Positions 36,601 to 44,325 of a stretch of DNA of 64,000 bases are shown one piece after another (the first letter of the stretch is position 1; each line of letters opens with the position of its first letter). A program made the translations under genes and the position numbers. Origin of the DNA: Bacteroidia bacterium (GTDB taxonomy: Bacteria; Bacteroidota; Bacteroidia; J057; JADKCL01); contig JACJYV010000003.1 in the NCBI GenBank assembly GCA_020635905.1, positions 372,001-436,000 on the forward strand. Reading direction: 5' to 3'. The notes beneath the pieces are model-generated. The model did no database searches. It worked only from the letters and a program-made list of their open reading frames with translations, and was not told where the DNA came from.

Positions 36601-37644
36601 GGTATTGCCCATTGGCCCTACCTTTGCTAAAATAATGCCGCCAAAATTTTCCGCCGGGATGTCTGGCTCAAAATGATATGAATCGAATTGGAAAGAATTA
36701 TTGTATGAATTACAGTAAATCACATCTCCATCACAGGTTACTTTCAGGTCGGGAAAATACCCGTGATAGGATGGCCCTGGAAGGGTGGGTGCGAGATTTT
36801 TCGCCCAAATAAATCCGCCCGTAGCGTCAAACCTGGCAAGATAACCTCCATAGCCAGAATAGGGATTTTGGTCAAAAAGGCTGTCCTCAATTTGAACTTG
36901 CTCATAATACCCACCCGAAACGTAAACATTTCCTTGCAAGTCTGCAACGGATGAGGAGGCAAAATCCTCAGAAGAGCCATAGGGATTATTAAAGTGCTTG
37001 GCCCATTTGAAACTATTCCCAGGTCCATAAACACTCAAAAAACCATTTTGGCCAAACGGATCTCCCGAAGTAAAGGTGGAATCCCCTATGGAAACGGTTT
37101 CCGTAAAATAACCTGTTATCATAAATGTCTGGTTGGGTCCCGAACTAAGGCCGACCACCCCGATTCCGCCAAATCCGATAGCAGGTTCAGTAAATCCATT
37201 TTGATAAACCCCGTTGGTATCCACTTTTATTACAAACATTGGAGAACCCAGGGAGGGAGAAGAATAAAACAAATTGGTTGTGTTGAAGTAAAAGTTTCCG
37301 CCAAAATCTCCCGCAAGAATAATCGAATCTTCCGGAGTGACGTGAATACAATGACCGATCCCACCCGCACTCCCCCCAAAACGACGGGCCCATTTTACTA
37401 TTCCCTGTGGAGTAAATTTTGCCAGAATATCAGCACCTGATCCTGTTGGGGTCAGGCCCTGAATTTGATACCCCGCAGAAACGGCCCTTATTATCACATA
37501 AACATTTCCCCGGCTATCGACCGTGGCTCCTATGGGGCTGGAGGTAAAACTGTAAGATGAGGTCTGTGCCCAATTCAATTGTTGAGCACGCAATTGGGAA
37601 AACATTGCGAGACAGCTGAAAATCAGGAAAATTCTCATTTTCAT
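33601..37644 (-). CDS. T9SS-secreted protein: SBBP-like propeller, one PKD repeat, three SprB-linked modules (1347 aa)
   Basis: It starts MKMRIFLIFSCLAMFSQLRAQ, a signal peptide (an ATG at 37716 and a TTG at 37722 are less likely starts). Residues about 25-480 carry SBBP-like propeller repeats (RFGGSAGGIGHCIHV, GNVYVSGGYYEQVQI, EILVSGGYYGDSALFG). One PKD repeat (WAWDFGDG) sits at about 508. Three copies of the ~150-aa module also seen in the 16550-20851 protein follow at about 633-781, 863-1016 and 1091-1245, separated by SprB-type repeats (GGKPPYQFTWSN, AGTPPYNFNWSS). The third modules of the two proteins are the most alike (SGARSDNKLLG, KGALKIREE, GFNQW, DFCDTV). A type-A sorting domain covers about 1270-1347. 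Confidence 0.88.
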   Translation of the reverse strand: MKMRIFLIFSCLAMFSQLRAQQLNWAQTSSYSFTSSPIGATVDSRGNVYVIIRAVSAGYQIQGLTPTGSGADILAKFTPQGIVKWARRFGGSAGGIGHCIHVTPEDSIILAGDFGGNFYFNTTNLFYSSPSLGSPMFVIKVDTNGVYQNGFTEPAIGFGGIGVVGLSSGPNQTFMITGYFTETVSIGDSTFTSGDPFGQNGFLSVYGPGNSFKWAKHFNNPYGSSEDFASSSVADLQGNVYVSGGYYEQVQIEDSLFDQNPYSGYGGYLARFDATGGFIWAKNLAPTLPGPSYHGYFPDLKVTCDGDVIYCNSYNNSFQFDSYHFEPDIPAENFGGIILAKVGPMGNTIWARSDLSMGFPSINGPNIHLNNSNEILVSGGYYGDSALFGQTFLPGTNNKGSLYLFKLSQCGAPLWVETTLVTTQTTDYSGATYSLFDSSVVICGNFRTNVTYDGETFTGPGTFVQTLILDIHDKNQQTGLSGIFTDSTSALDVFFTDASSGTPTSWAWDFGDGATSTQQNPAHTYATDGTYNVCLIITDSCGADTFCQNVTVFAGCAPVAVTIAYSGPSSPTACDTVTLSAPSGFASYLWSNGDTTSSVMVSGAGNYVVNVLDSNACPGADTFQLEVGFGPITWTAATGASASGNTLTRTAPGSTWGEALGISVEYLAPNTDGAMQHVVHNKNFVYKIGLSEWDPANLPNQSDHCFIVNNQSLSVKSGASNPVNVGSVGVGDTLEISRAGSTLSWLLNGVVVHSVAINSSLGLVVDADLRKKNMFLTNVETDFCSPAPFIIFASATQDVCTSSPVGALDLIVRGGKPPYQFTWSNAATSEDLADLGSGTYAVTVTDQNGGSINGNWELFSEINWVEVAGASASGNQLTRTASGAGWTTSGARSQQVLPPNADGEMIHIVNSLSYNYYLGLASTNPDLSPNSMDYSFFFNQGNLQIREKSGYQQAQGTFTTGDTLRINRTGNSLTYWKNGILLRTTTANAGDFLFVDASLYTKNTVVSNVFTDFCTDSLPLNIISSLTHSDCFANNGAVSLTVSAGTPPYNFNWSSGETTASISGKQPGIYTVTITDIGGNNEFLTFEILAKVVWEGEVGAAVNGETLTRTVPGSGSWGTSGARSDNKLLGNQDGKMVHEVHSLAYSYYVGLSDQDTDQQPTTIDYAFYNNKGALKIREEQSGFNQWVGSVNLGDVMEIERTGSTVSYYQNGNLLRSVAVNPAETLRVDASLYSTGTELYNVWVDFCDTVAGQKQNLAEGPQPEAISSWLSVFPNPAADQVTLRWDGSQEESREIWLMDLAGKVLLRQDVAKGSPEATMELSQIAQGSYLLKVISGSEIEYRRLVIRR

Positions 37645-38030
37645 GATGCCGGGCTTTTTGAAAGATTTGTGGTTAAACAATTTTCCTGCAAACAGGATTG
37701 GTTTTTTCGAGTTCATAATCAAGGTTCTGGATTATTAAATAAGGTCAATACTGGAATTGAGGATGAATCAGGGCTGTAATTCACCAGGAAAATATTCGCA
37801 CTTTAAGGGGAATTCTCCAGGAATTTACAATGACCTTTTTCCGTAAATCTTCCCTTTGGAAGTTTACTTCTCAATCAAAAATTGTAAATGCCTGCGAGCA
37901 CCCAAAAGTAATCCTATTCGGGTTCATTTCCAAAGAACCATCTTATCATTTTTCAGAAGTTCAGTTGGTAGCAAATGATTTTTGATTCTCTACTTCCTAA
38001 TTTCCACAAGAAGTCGTTTGAAAAACCTTT
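37645..38030. other. Gene-free spacer upstream of the 33601-37644 gene
   Basis: A moderately AT-rich stretch between the surface-protein start and the uvrB stop. It holds no convincing gene, repeat or terminator that I can see. It must carry the promoter for the minus-strand surface-protein gene, but no specific element was identified. Confidence 0.5.
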
Positions 38031-40046
38031 CTAATGGAGGGCTTTCTGCAAAGCGAACATTTCGTCCCGCAAACGGGCAGCTTCCACAAAGTTGAGGTCC
38101 TTGGCAGCAGTTTCCATTTCCTTGCGGATTTCCCGGATTTTTTTCTCCATATCTTCTTTGGTCAGATACTCCGTGCCCGCTTCCGCAGCCAGCAATACCT
38201 GGTCTTCCTCGATTCCATATTCTTCTTTCTGACGACCCAGGGCCTCACGGAATATGTCCTCATTTGATTTGACAATGGTGGTCGGCGTTATGCCGTGCTC
38301 TTCGTTATATGCAATCTGGATGGAGCGGCGGCGGGTGGTTTCGTCCATGAGTTTCTGCATGGATTCCGTGATTTTATCTGCATAAAGGATGGCTTTCCCG
38401 GTCGAATTACGTGCCGCACGGCCCACGGTCTGGATCAGAGATTGCTCAGAGCGCAAAAATCCTTCCTTATCTGCGTCCAGAATGGCCACCAACGTCACCT
38501 CGGGCAAATCAAGACCTTCACGCAAGAGGTTTACCCCCACCAATACATCAATCTGCCCCGCCCGAAGGAGGCGAAGGATATCCACCCTTTCCAGAGAATC
38601 TACTTCTGAGTGAATATAGCGACATTTGATGCGTAAATCGGCCAGGTAGCGGGATAATTCTTCTGCCATGCGCTTGGTCAGGGTAGTCACGAGCACTCTT
38701 TCCTTCCGTTTTACCCGGTTGTCGATTTCATCCAGCAGGTCATCGACCTGGTTGGAAAGGGGCCGGACCTCTATTTCTGGGTCCAGCAGACCAGTCGGCC
38801 GTACGATCTGCTCCACAACCACCCCACCCGCAGCCTGCAATTCCCAATCTGCGGGAGTGGCTGAGACATACACAGCCTGGTTGATCAGGGTTTCGAATTC
38901 GGCAAATTGTTGGGGACGATTGTCCAGGGCTGCCGGGAGGCGGAAGCCATGCTCCACCAGATTCATTTTTCGGGAGCGGTCGCCCCCGTACATGCCCCTG
39001 ATCTGTGGGATCGTCACGTGACTTTCGTCCACCATGAGCAAAAAGTCGTCGGGGAAATAATCCACGAGGCAGTAAGGACGGCTGCCCGGAGGGCGGCCTG
39101 CGAGATAGCGGGAATAGTTTTCAATGCCCGAACAATAGCCCAACTCACGCATCATTTCCATATCAAACTCCGTGCGCTCGCGGATGCGCTGCGCCTCCAG
39201 GTGCATGCCTACGGACTCAAAATAGGCGATACGCTCCACCAGATCGTTTTGTATCTGATATATCGCATCCGTAAGACGATCACGTGAAGTGATAAAAAGG
39301 TTGGCTGGAAAGAGGGTATAGCTGGTCAGGGCATCGCGCTTACGACCTGTTTCGGGATCAATGATCTGGATCTTCTCAATTTCATCCCCAAAGAAATTGA
39401 CCCTGATCGCGAAATCATCGTAGGCCGGGAAAATATCCACAGTGTCACCCTTCACGCGGAAATTTCCGCGGTTGAACTCTCCTGTGGTACGGCTGTATAA
39501 TAATTCCACCAGACGTCCCATGAAGGCATTCATAGTGGTAACCTGCCCGTTGAAAAAGGTAAAAATCCTGGAAGCGTAATCCTCTGGAGCGCCCATGCCA
39601 TAAATGCAGGAAACAGATGAGACGATGATGACATCGCGGCGGCCGGTCAGAAGCGACGAAGTCGCGCGGAGGCGCAGCTTTTCGATTTCAGAATTGATGG
39701 AGAGATCCTTTTCAATATAGGTATTGGTGGCGGCAATATAGGCCTCTGGTTGGTAGTAATCGTAGTAAGAGATGAAAAATTCCACCAGGTTTTCAGGGAA
39801 AAACTGTTTGAATTCTCCATACAACTGGGCCGCCAGGGTCTTGTTGTGGCTCATGATCAGGACCGGACGTTGCAATTCCTCAATGACGTTGGCCATGGTG
39901 AAGGTCTTGCCTGAGCCCGTTACACCCAGAAGGACCTGGTGTTTGTCCCCTGCATGTATGCCTTCAAGCAACTGACGGATTGCTTCTGGTTGGTCACCAG
40001 CGGGTTTGAAATCTGAAACGAGTTTGAATTGGTGTTCTGTACTCAT
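38031..40046 (-). CDS. uvrB: Excinuclease ABC subunit B
   Basis: UvrB is the damage-verifying helicase-like subunit of nucleotide excision repair. The sequence is full length (671 aa) and contains Walker A LGVTGSGKT (residues about 38-46), the damage-recognition beta-hairpin region FISYYDYYQPEAYIAATNTYIEKD, the DESH box (LLMVDESHVTIPQIRGMY), helicase motifs LVTTLTKRMAEEL and LLREGLDLPEVTLVAILDADKEG, the QTVGRAARN motif VI, and a C-terminal UVR domain (about 630-670) for UvrC/UvrA contact. The ATG at 40046 (MSTEHQFKL) is preferred to an in-frame TTG at 40052. Its upstream region is the unusual inverted-repeat array at 40141-40864. Confidence 0.97.
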   Translation of the reverse strand: MSTEHQFKLVSDFKPAGDQPEAIRQLLEGIHAGDKHQVLLGVTGSGKTFTMANVIEELQRPVLIMSHNKTLAAQLYGEFKQFFPENLVEFFISYYDYYQPEAYIAATNTYIEKDLSINSEIEKLRLRATSSLLTGRRDVIIVSSVSCIYGMGAPEDYASRIFTFFNGQVTTMNAFMGRLVELLYSRTTGEFNRGNFRVKGDTVDIFPAYDDFAIRVNFFGDEIEKIQIIDPETGRKRDALTSYTLFPANLFITSRDRLTDAIYQIQNDLVERIAYFESVGMHLEAQRIRERTEFDMEMMRELGYCSGIENYSRYLAGRPPGSRPYCLVDYFPDDFLLMVDESHVTIPQIRGMYGGDRSRKMNLVEHGFRLPAALDNRPQQFAEFETLINQAVYVSATPADWELQAAGGVVVEQIVRPTGLLDPEIEVRPLSNQVDDLLDEIDNRVKRKERVLVTTLTKRMAEELSRYLADLRIKCRYIHSEVDSLERVDILRLLRAGQIDVLVGVNLLREGLDLPEVTLVAILDADKEGFLRSEQSLIQTVGRAARNSTGKAILYADKITESMQKLMDETTRRRSIQIAYNEEHGITPTTIVKSNEDIFREALGRQKEEYGIEEDQVLLAAEAGTEYLTKEDMEKKIREIRKEMETAAKDLNFVEAARLRDEMFALQKALH

Positions 40047-40140
40047 GGGCAAAAATTAAGCAAATTGCTCTTATCAAAAAAATAAAGGATTGAGTTCTGA
40101 TTGGAGTTTTCTAAAAGTAAGCCATAGCTAATTGATAGAT

Positions 40141-40864
40141 TATAATTGGTATTAACTTTTATAATTACCCACTTAATACCATTTATATAACTCCAAACAA
40201 TCAAAGAACCTTTGCTTTTTCCGGGATACCTCGAAAAAAGATATCATATCTGGTATTAAATTTTGGAAACAAAAAGTTAATACCAGATATAAGGAAAAGA
40301 CCTCAACAGGCAGATTGCCACGCATGAAAAACAGATGTGAAATACTCTAATCTGGAACTATGTTTTCAAAAAATAAAGTTAATACCAAATATAAAGCCAG
40401 AGTAATAACCATCTGGCGCTTGAAATCATGGGATAAAGAACAAATGTGGTATTAACTAACCATTGAGAATAACTAAAACCCAAAATAAGACCCTAACCAG
40501 ATTCCATCGGGTTAAATAGCAGACAAACAAAGCATCATATTTGGTATTATCTAAAGAAAAGGCGCACTAAATATCATATAAAGCAAAGAACACTCGTCTG
40601 AGCCCGAAAACAAGACAATCAAGCACTATTTGGTCTTAACAATCCAAAGACGAGACTTAATACCAATTATGACTCAAAATGAGCCAAGGCAGGAATAAGC
40701 CACAGGAAAGCAACTATAATTGGTATTATCTCTTACAAAACACCATTTAATATCAATAAAGAAGGGAAAACCATCAAATCAGATGACAGGAAGGCGAAAA
40801 GAAATAAATAAAAACAATTATATTTGGTAATAAATAGACAATGAACACACTTAATACCAGATAA
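40141..40864. repeat. Array of eight 35-bp inverted-repeat elements
   Basis: Each element is a half-site TGGTATTAA, 17 variable bases, then the opposite half-site TTAATACCA. Left half-sites start at 40147, 40251, 40353, 40447, 40542, 40631, 40721 and 40825. In all eight the right half-site begins exactly 26 bp later, so elements are always 35 bp. Element-to-element distances are 104, 102, 94, 95, 89, 90 and 104 bp. Some half-sites are degenerate (TGGAACTAT in element 3, CTAAAACCC in element 4, TAAATATCA in element 5). Element 2 has perfect 14-bp arms (ATATCTGGTATTAA). The 17-bp centres and the 54-69 bp gaps are unrelated between elements. The last element ends 6 bp before the ATG of the ATPase-nuclease gene. 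Confidence 0.93.
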
Positions 40865-40865
40865 A

Positions 40866-42281
40866 ATGATTGGAAGGAGTGCTGAAATAACCAGAATGAG
40901 AGGCCTTCTGGACTCTAAACGATCTGAATTCGTGGCAGTTACTGGTCGAAGGAGAATTGGGAAAACATTTCTGATCGATTTCCTGCTCAAAGAGCATTAC
41001 TGTTTCAGCATGACTGGAATCCAACACGCAGACATGTCTGCGCAGTTGGTGAATTTTGGAGTGAAACTCGAAGAATACAGCAAAATCAGCCGGCCTAAGC
41101 CACGAAACTGGCAAGCTGCCTTCCTGCAATTAAAAGACCATTTAGCGACCCTCGATCCAGGCCAAAAGCAAGTCATTTTCATTGACGAACTCCCCTGGAT
41201 CGCCTCTCCCCGCTCTGGCTTTATCCAGTTGCTGGCCCATTTCTGGAACGATTACCTGTCCAAGGAAAAGCACTTCATTCTGGTCATCTGTGGCTCCGCC
41301 ACCTCCTGGATCACCCGGCGGGTACTTAACGATGCAGGCGGCCTGCACAACCGGGTTACAGAAACCATTCACTTGCAGCCATTCAGCCTGGCTGAGGCGG
41401 GACAATTTTTACTCGAAAAGGGCATAAAACTGTCTGAACAGGACATGGCAAGAACCTACATGGCCCTCGGGGGTGTCCCTTTTTACCTGGAAAAAATAAG
41501 AAAGGGCGAAAGCTTTCCCGTGGCAATCGAGCGGATTTGCTTCTCGCCTGAGGGGCCACTAAAGGACGAGCACGGCAACCTGTACCAGGCCCTCTTCAAT
41601 AATGCGCACCTGCATGAAAAAATCGTATCCACCCTGACCGCACACCCCAACGGCATGTCCCACGAGGATATCCTGAAAAGTATGGGAGCCAAAAAAGGCG
41701 GAAGTTACCAAAGAGCCATGCTGGAGCTTACTGCATCAGGTTTTGTGGTTGAAAACCGGCCATTTGGCAAGAAGAAAAGGGGATCCCTCTACCGCCTGGC
41801 CGATGAGTACTCTATTTTCTACCATCGTTTCATCCGCCCCAATTCAAAGTATTCCCCGGGCATCTGGCAGCAACTCGCCATGAGCCAGTCTTATAAAATC
41901 TGGGCAGGATATGCATTTGAGTCACTTTGCCACAAGCACATCGCCAGCATAAAGGAAGCATTGGGAATCCGGGCGGTTTACACAGAGATCTCAAGTCTGA
42001 GGGTACCAGATTCGCAGGATGGAAGGGGATTTCAAATTGACCTCCTGATCGACCGGAAGGATGACACCATCAATATCTGTGAAATAAAATTCCATGGCGG
42101 CCCCTTTCAGATCACCAAAGAATACTATGAAGAACTGATCGAAAAGCGCCAGCGCTTTATTGAATTTACCGGCACCAAAAAACAGATTTTCCTGACCTTC
42201 ATCACCAACCATGGGGTCAGGATGAATGATTATGCGACTGAAATCGTGGATGCAGAAGTCAGGCTGGAAGCCTTCTTTTAA
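40866..42281 (+). CDS. ATPase of the archaeal-type (DELPW) family fused to a PD-(D/E)XK-like domain (471 aa)
   Basis: The N-terminal P-loop ATPase has Walker A GRRRIGKT (residues 27-34), Walker B VIFIDELPWIA (about 103-113; the DELPW form marks this family) and sensor strand LVICGSATSWI. A winged-helix-like region follows (about 250-310, NGMSHEDILKSMGAKKGGSYQRAMLELTASGFV). The C-terminal part has a PD-(D/E)XK nuclease-type signature: Asp in FQIDLLIDR (about 388-396) and E-x-K in CEIKF (about 403-407), as in the DUF234 domain common in this family. Family members are abundant and sporadically distributed in archaea and bacteria, and their biology is poorly known. The start codon is 6 bp from the last inverted-repeat element, suggesting control by, or a functional link with, that array. 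Confidence 0.88.
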   Translation: MIGRSAEITRMRGLLDSKRSEFVAVTGRRRIGKTFLIDFLLKEHYCFSMTGIQHADMSAQLVNFGVKLEEYSKISRPKPRNWQAAFLQLKDHLATLDPGQKQVIFIDELPWIASPRSGFIQLLAHFWNDYLSKEKHFILVICGSATSWITRRVLNDAGGLHNRVTETIHLQPFSLAEAGQFLLEKGIKLSEQDMARTYMALGGVPFYLEKIRKGESFPVAIERICFSPEGPLKDEHGNLYQALFNNAHLHEKIVSTLTAHPNGMSHEDILKSMGAKKGGSYQRAMLELTASGFVVENRPFGKKKRGSLYRLADEYSIFYHRFIRPNSKYSPGIWQQLAMSQSYKIWAGYAFESLCHKHIASIKEALGIRAVYTEISSLRVPDSQDGRGFQIDLLIDRKDDTINICEIKFHGGPFQITKEYYEELIEKRQRFIEFTGTKKQIFLTFITNHGVRMNDYATEIVDAEVRLEAFF

Positions 42282-42604
42282 TCCTCCTGATAGGCGACAA
42301 AGCCTTCGCCATCCCATTCAAACTCAGAACCAACAGGGGCTTCAAGGTGAGGAATGATAGTCGGGTCCAGATTGGCAAGGGTATTCACATCATACAAGCC
42401 CGAATTTCTGGGATTATCCATGTACTCATCATCCTCTTCACCAGAAAGAAAGCGCCAGCCACTATCCATCCCGTCCATTGGCTTTTCGCGGTACATGAAC
42501 ATTATTTTATATCCGCCATGGCTGACGTAATCAGTTGCGATCCCAAATCCCATTTCGGGAATCAGTTCCTTGATGTCTTCGATGGCAATGGGTAAGGGCT
42601 TCAT
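42278..42604 (-). CDS. DUF2185-family protein (108 aa)
   Basis: The short soluble protein matches the DUF2185 (Imm33-like) pattern: VSHGGYKIMFMYREKP followed by GWRFLSGEEDDEYMDNP, NSGLYDVNTLANLDP and LEAPVGSEFEWDG near the C-terminus. Some relatives are annotated as immunity proteins of polymorphic toxin systems, but most occur alone, and nothing here shows a partner toxin. It is convergent with the ATPase-nuclease gene and their ends overlap by 4 bp. Confidence 0.82.
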   Translation of the reverse strand: MKPLPIAIEDIKELIPEMGFGIATDYVSHGGYKIMFMYREKPMDGMDSGWRFLSGEEDDEYMDNPRNSGLYDVNTLANLDPTIIPHLEAPVGSEFEWDGEGFVAYQED

Positions 42605-42708
42605 TTAAATTGACAATTAACAATTAGCAATAACAAGTACGCACCTGTCACTTAACTCAGCAAATATCGGGGATGAAAGGGCAATGCACAATTTTTTTGA
42701 GGCAGGAA

Positions 42709-42987
42709 TTATCTGATTTCGTACCATGGGAGATGATTGATGCCTTTGGGATGGTGAACCGTGGTGTGAATCTTCCCTCCTTTGTTGACAAACTGGCCCA
42801 TGGCTTTGTAGCCATCGGGATGGTGGTGGGTGTGAAACCACTCCCTGCCCCTGACTTCGTACCAGGGAAGGTGCTGAATACCTTGAGGATGATGAACTGT
42901 ACAGTAAATTTTTCCGCTGCGTTCCTCAAAAACGGGTAGCCCCATGTAGCCCTGGGGATGGTGGTGGGTATGATAATACCTGCTCAT
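42709..42987 (-). CDS. Small His-rich two-repeat protein (92 aa)
   Basis: The whole protein is two tandem ~43-aa repeats. Each has the pattern HTHHHPxGY, a variable middle, GKIxxTVHHPxGIxHLPWYE, then R. I do not recognise a named family. The repeated HxHHHP and HHP clusters suggest metal binding, but that is inference. There is no signal peptide or membrane segment, and no cysteine apart from one. The ATG overlaps the stop of the VOC-protein gene by 4 bp, so the two are translationally coupled, which supports it as a real gene. Repeat identity at protein level is high, while the nucleotide sequence has drifted at synonymous positions, indicating selection on the protein. Confidence 0.72.
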   Translation of the reverse strand: MSRYYHTHHHPQGYMGLPVFEERSGKIYCTVHHPQGIQHLPWYEVRGREWFHTHHHPDGYKAMGQFVNKGGKIHTTVHHPKGINHLPWYEIR

Positions 42988-43382
42988 GCCATGGAATGTA
43001 AAGAGAGAACATTGCCCTCGCTGTCCAGAAAGAGGGCCATGAACCCATGCTCGGGAGAAATCGCCTTTTTGGCCTGGAGGATTTTTCCACCCGCAGCCTG
43101 GACCCGGTCCAGGTAAGGTTGCAAATCAGGATTGGCATTGAGGGCCACAATCGGGCCCGTCGGGCCCGGCTTGTACCATGCACCGCAGCAAATGGCCGCG
43201 CCAACCTCAGTATGAGGAAAAATCCCCATCTGAAAACCTCCAAAATCAATGTCATGAATGTTCATTTCGAACACAGTTTCATAAAACTGCTTACCCCGGG
43301 CATAATCTGCGACCGGAATTTCGACCCAACTGGTCCATTTGCGCTTTTGGGGATCGGGAGTGCTACCTTCTTCTTTCGACAT
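42984..43382 (-). CDS. VOC (glyoxalase/bleomycin-resistance) superfamily protein (132 aa)
   Basis: A single VOC-type unit: WTSWVEIPVADYARGKQFYETVFEM begins the first beta-alpha-beta-beta-beta module, and GKILQAKKAISPEHGFMALFLDSEGNVLSLHS forms the second, with Glu/His positions typical of metal-binding VOC proteins. Members include glyoxalases, dioxygenases and antibiotic-binding proteins; the substrate cannot be assigned. The ATG at 43382 is preferred to the GTG at 43385. It is coupled to the downstream His-rich protein gene by a 4-bp overlap. Confidence 0.88.
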   Translation of the reverse strand: MSKEEGSTPDPQKRKWTSWVEIPVADYARGKQFYETVFEMNIHDIDFGGFQMGIFPHTEVGAAICCGAWYKPGPTGPIVALNANPDLQPYLDRVQAAGGKILQAKKAISPEHGFMALFLDSEGNVLSLHSMA

Positions 43383-43478
43383 CACTTTCGTTTTTGAGGT
43401 TTAGAAGTTTCTGAAATTACGCATTTATTTCCAATTCCTAAATCCTTCCAAAGGGCAATCCTTCGGGTCGGGACAATG

Positions 43479-44255
43479 CTAAAAAACATCCAGCAAGGAA
43501 TCCTGAATGGAGAATTGCTTCTCCAGTTTGCGGTATTTTGACTTGAAAATATCGTTTACCTTAACCATTTCGGGGTATTGCCTGACCAAATGGGTCATAT
43601 AGCGAAAAGTTTCTGCAGGTTCAGCGAATTTATCCAGGTTGTAGGCAAGCCTGAACATATTATTCCGCGATTCAATTCCTGCGGGAACCATGCACATCTG
43701 GTAAAAGCGGGCCGCTTCCAGAGACCTTCCTTCGCGGAAAGCCTGATTGGCCTGCTTCAGATAGTTTTGTGCATCATCGGGGTCAAGCCTGGCCAAATCA
43801 TCCAAAACCTGGTCAGCCTTATCATGCAAACCTGCCTGGCGAAACCAGTTCCCCAAATACCTGAGCGCCTCGGCTTCTCCTCCAAAATGCTCCAAAAGCG
43901 CATCAGCCACCTCGATTCCAGCCTCCTGGCCTTCAAACAGGATGGTATCCCCGTGAAATCGAACTGCTTCCGTCAGATCAATGAAAAAATTTTGCTGCTC
44001 TGCCTTCGCTGTCTTGAACTTTGCCACCATCTTTTCCCATTTTGGAAATAAGATATCCCCGCTGTACCCGCAATTGGGACACTCGTCCACCACCCTGTAT
44101 TTGCCATAGGGAATCAGAGGGATCCAGTAAAGGTGAAAAACCTTGATCCCTTCGAAGGAAAGCAGAGCCCCTGTCTTTTCACATTTGGGGCAACGCCCCG
44201 AACGGGTAGAGATGTTTTCTTTTGAAAAATGGAATTTTCCAAAAATGATCAGCAT
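43479..44255 (-). CDS. Zinc-ribbon/TPR protein, paralogue 1 (258 aa)
   Basis: The N-terminal zinc ribbon has Cys22-x2-Cys25 and Cys59-x2-Cys62, with the linker FHLYWIPLIPYGK typical of zinc-ribbon (zf-15-like) proteins. The remaining helices (about 75-258) include TPR-like repeats (LRYLGNWFRQAGLHDKADQVLDDLARLDPDD). It has no signal peptide. The ribbon spacing is identical in the paralogue at 46050-46826, and a longer version is at 44326-45894. The three genes are on the same strand and form a family cluster. The function is unknown. Confidence 0.82.
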   Translation of the reverse strand: MLIIFGKFHFSKENISTRSGRCPKCEKTGALLSFEGIKVFHLYWIPLIPYGKYRVVDECPNCGYSGDILFPKWEKMVAKFKTAKAEQQNFFIDLTEAVRFHGDTILFEGQEAGIEVADALLEHFGGEAEALRYLGNWFRQAGLHDKADQVLDDLARLDPDDAQNYLKQANQAFREGRSLEAARFYQMCMVPAGIESRNNMFRLAYNLDKFAEPAETFRYMTHLVRQYPEMVKVNDIFKSKYRKLEKQFSIQDSLLDVF

Positions 44256-44325
44256 AAAAATTCAATTAATTAGTCCTTCGTAATCGCTTTCAGGCGTTTT
44301 TGTCGACTGATTTTCCCGTATTGCA

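Noticed and set aside
40141..40864. CRISPR array or integron attC array
   Set aside because: Repeats are not conserved as whole units: only the half-sites are constant and the 17-bp centre differs in each, there are no cas genes, gaps vary, and no integrase is present.
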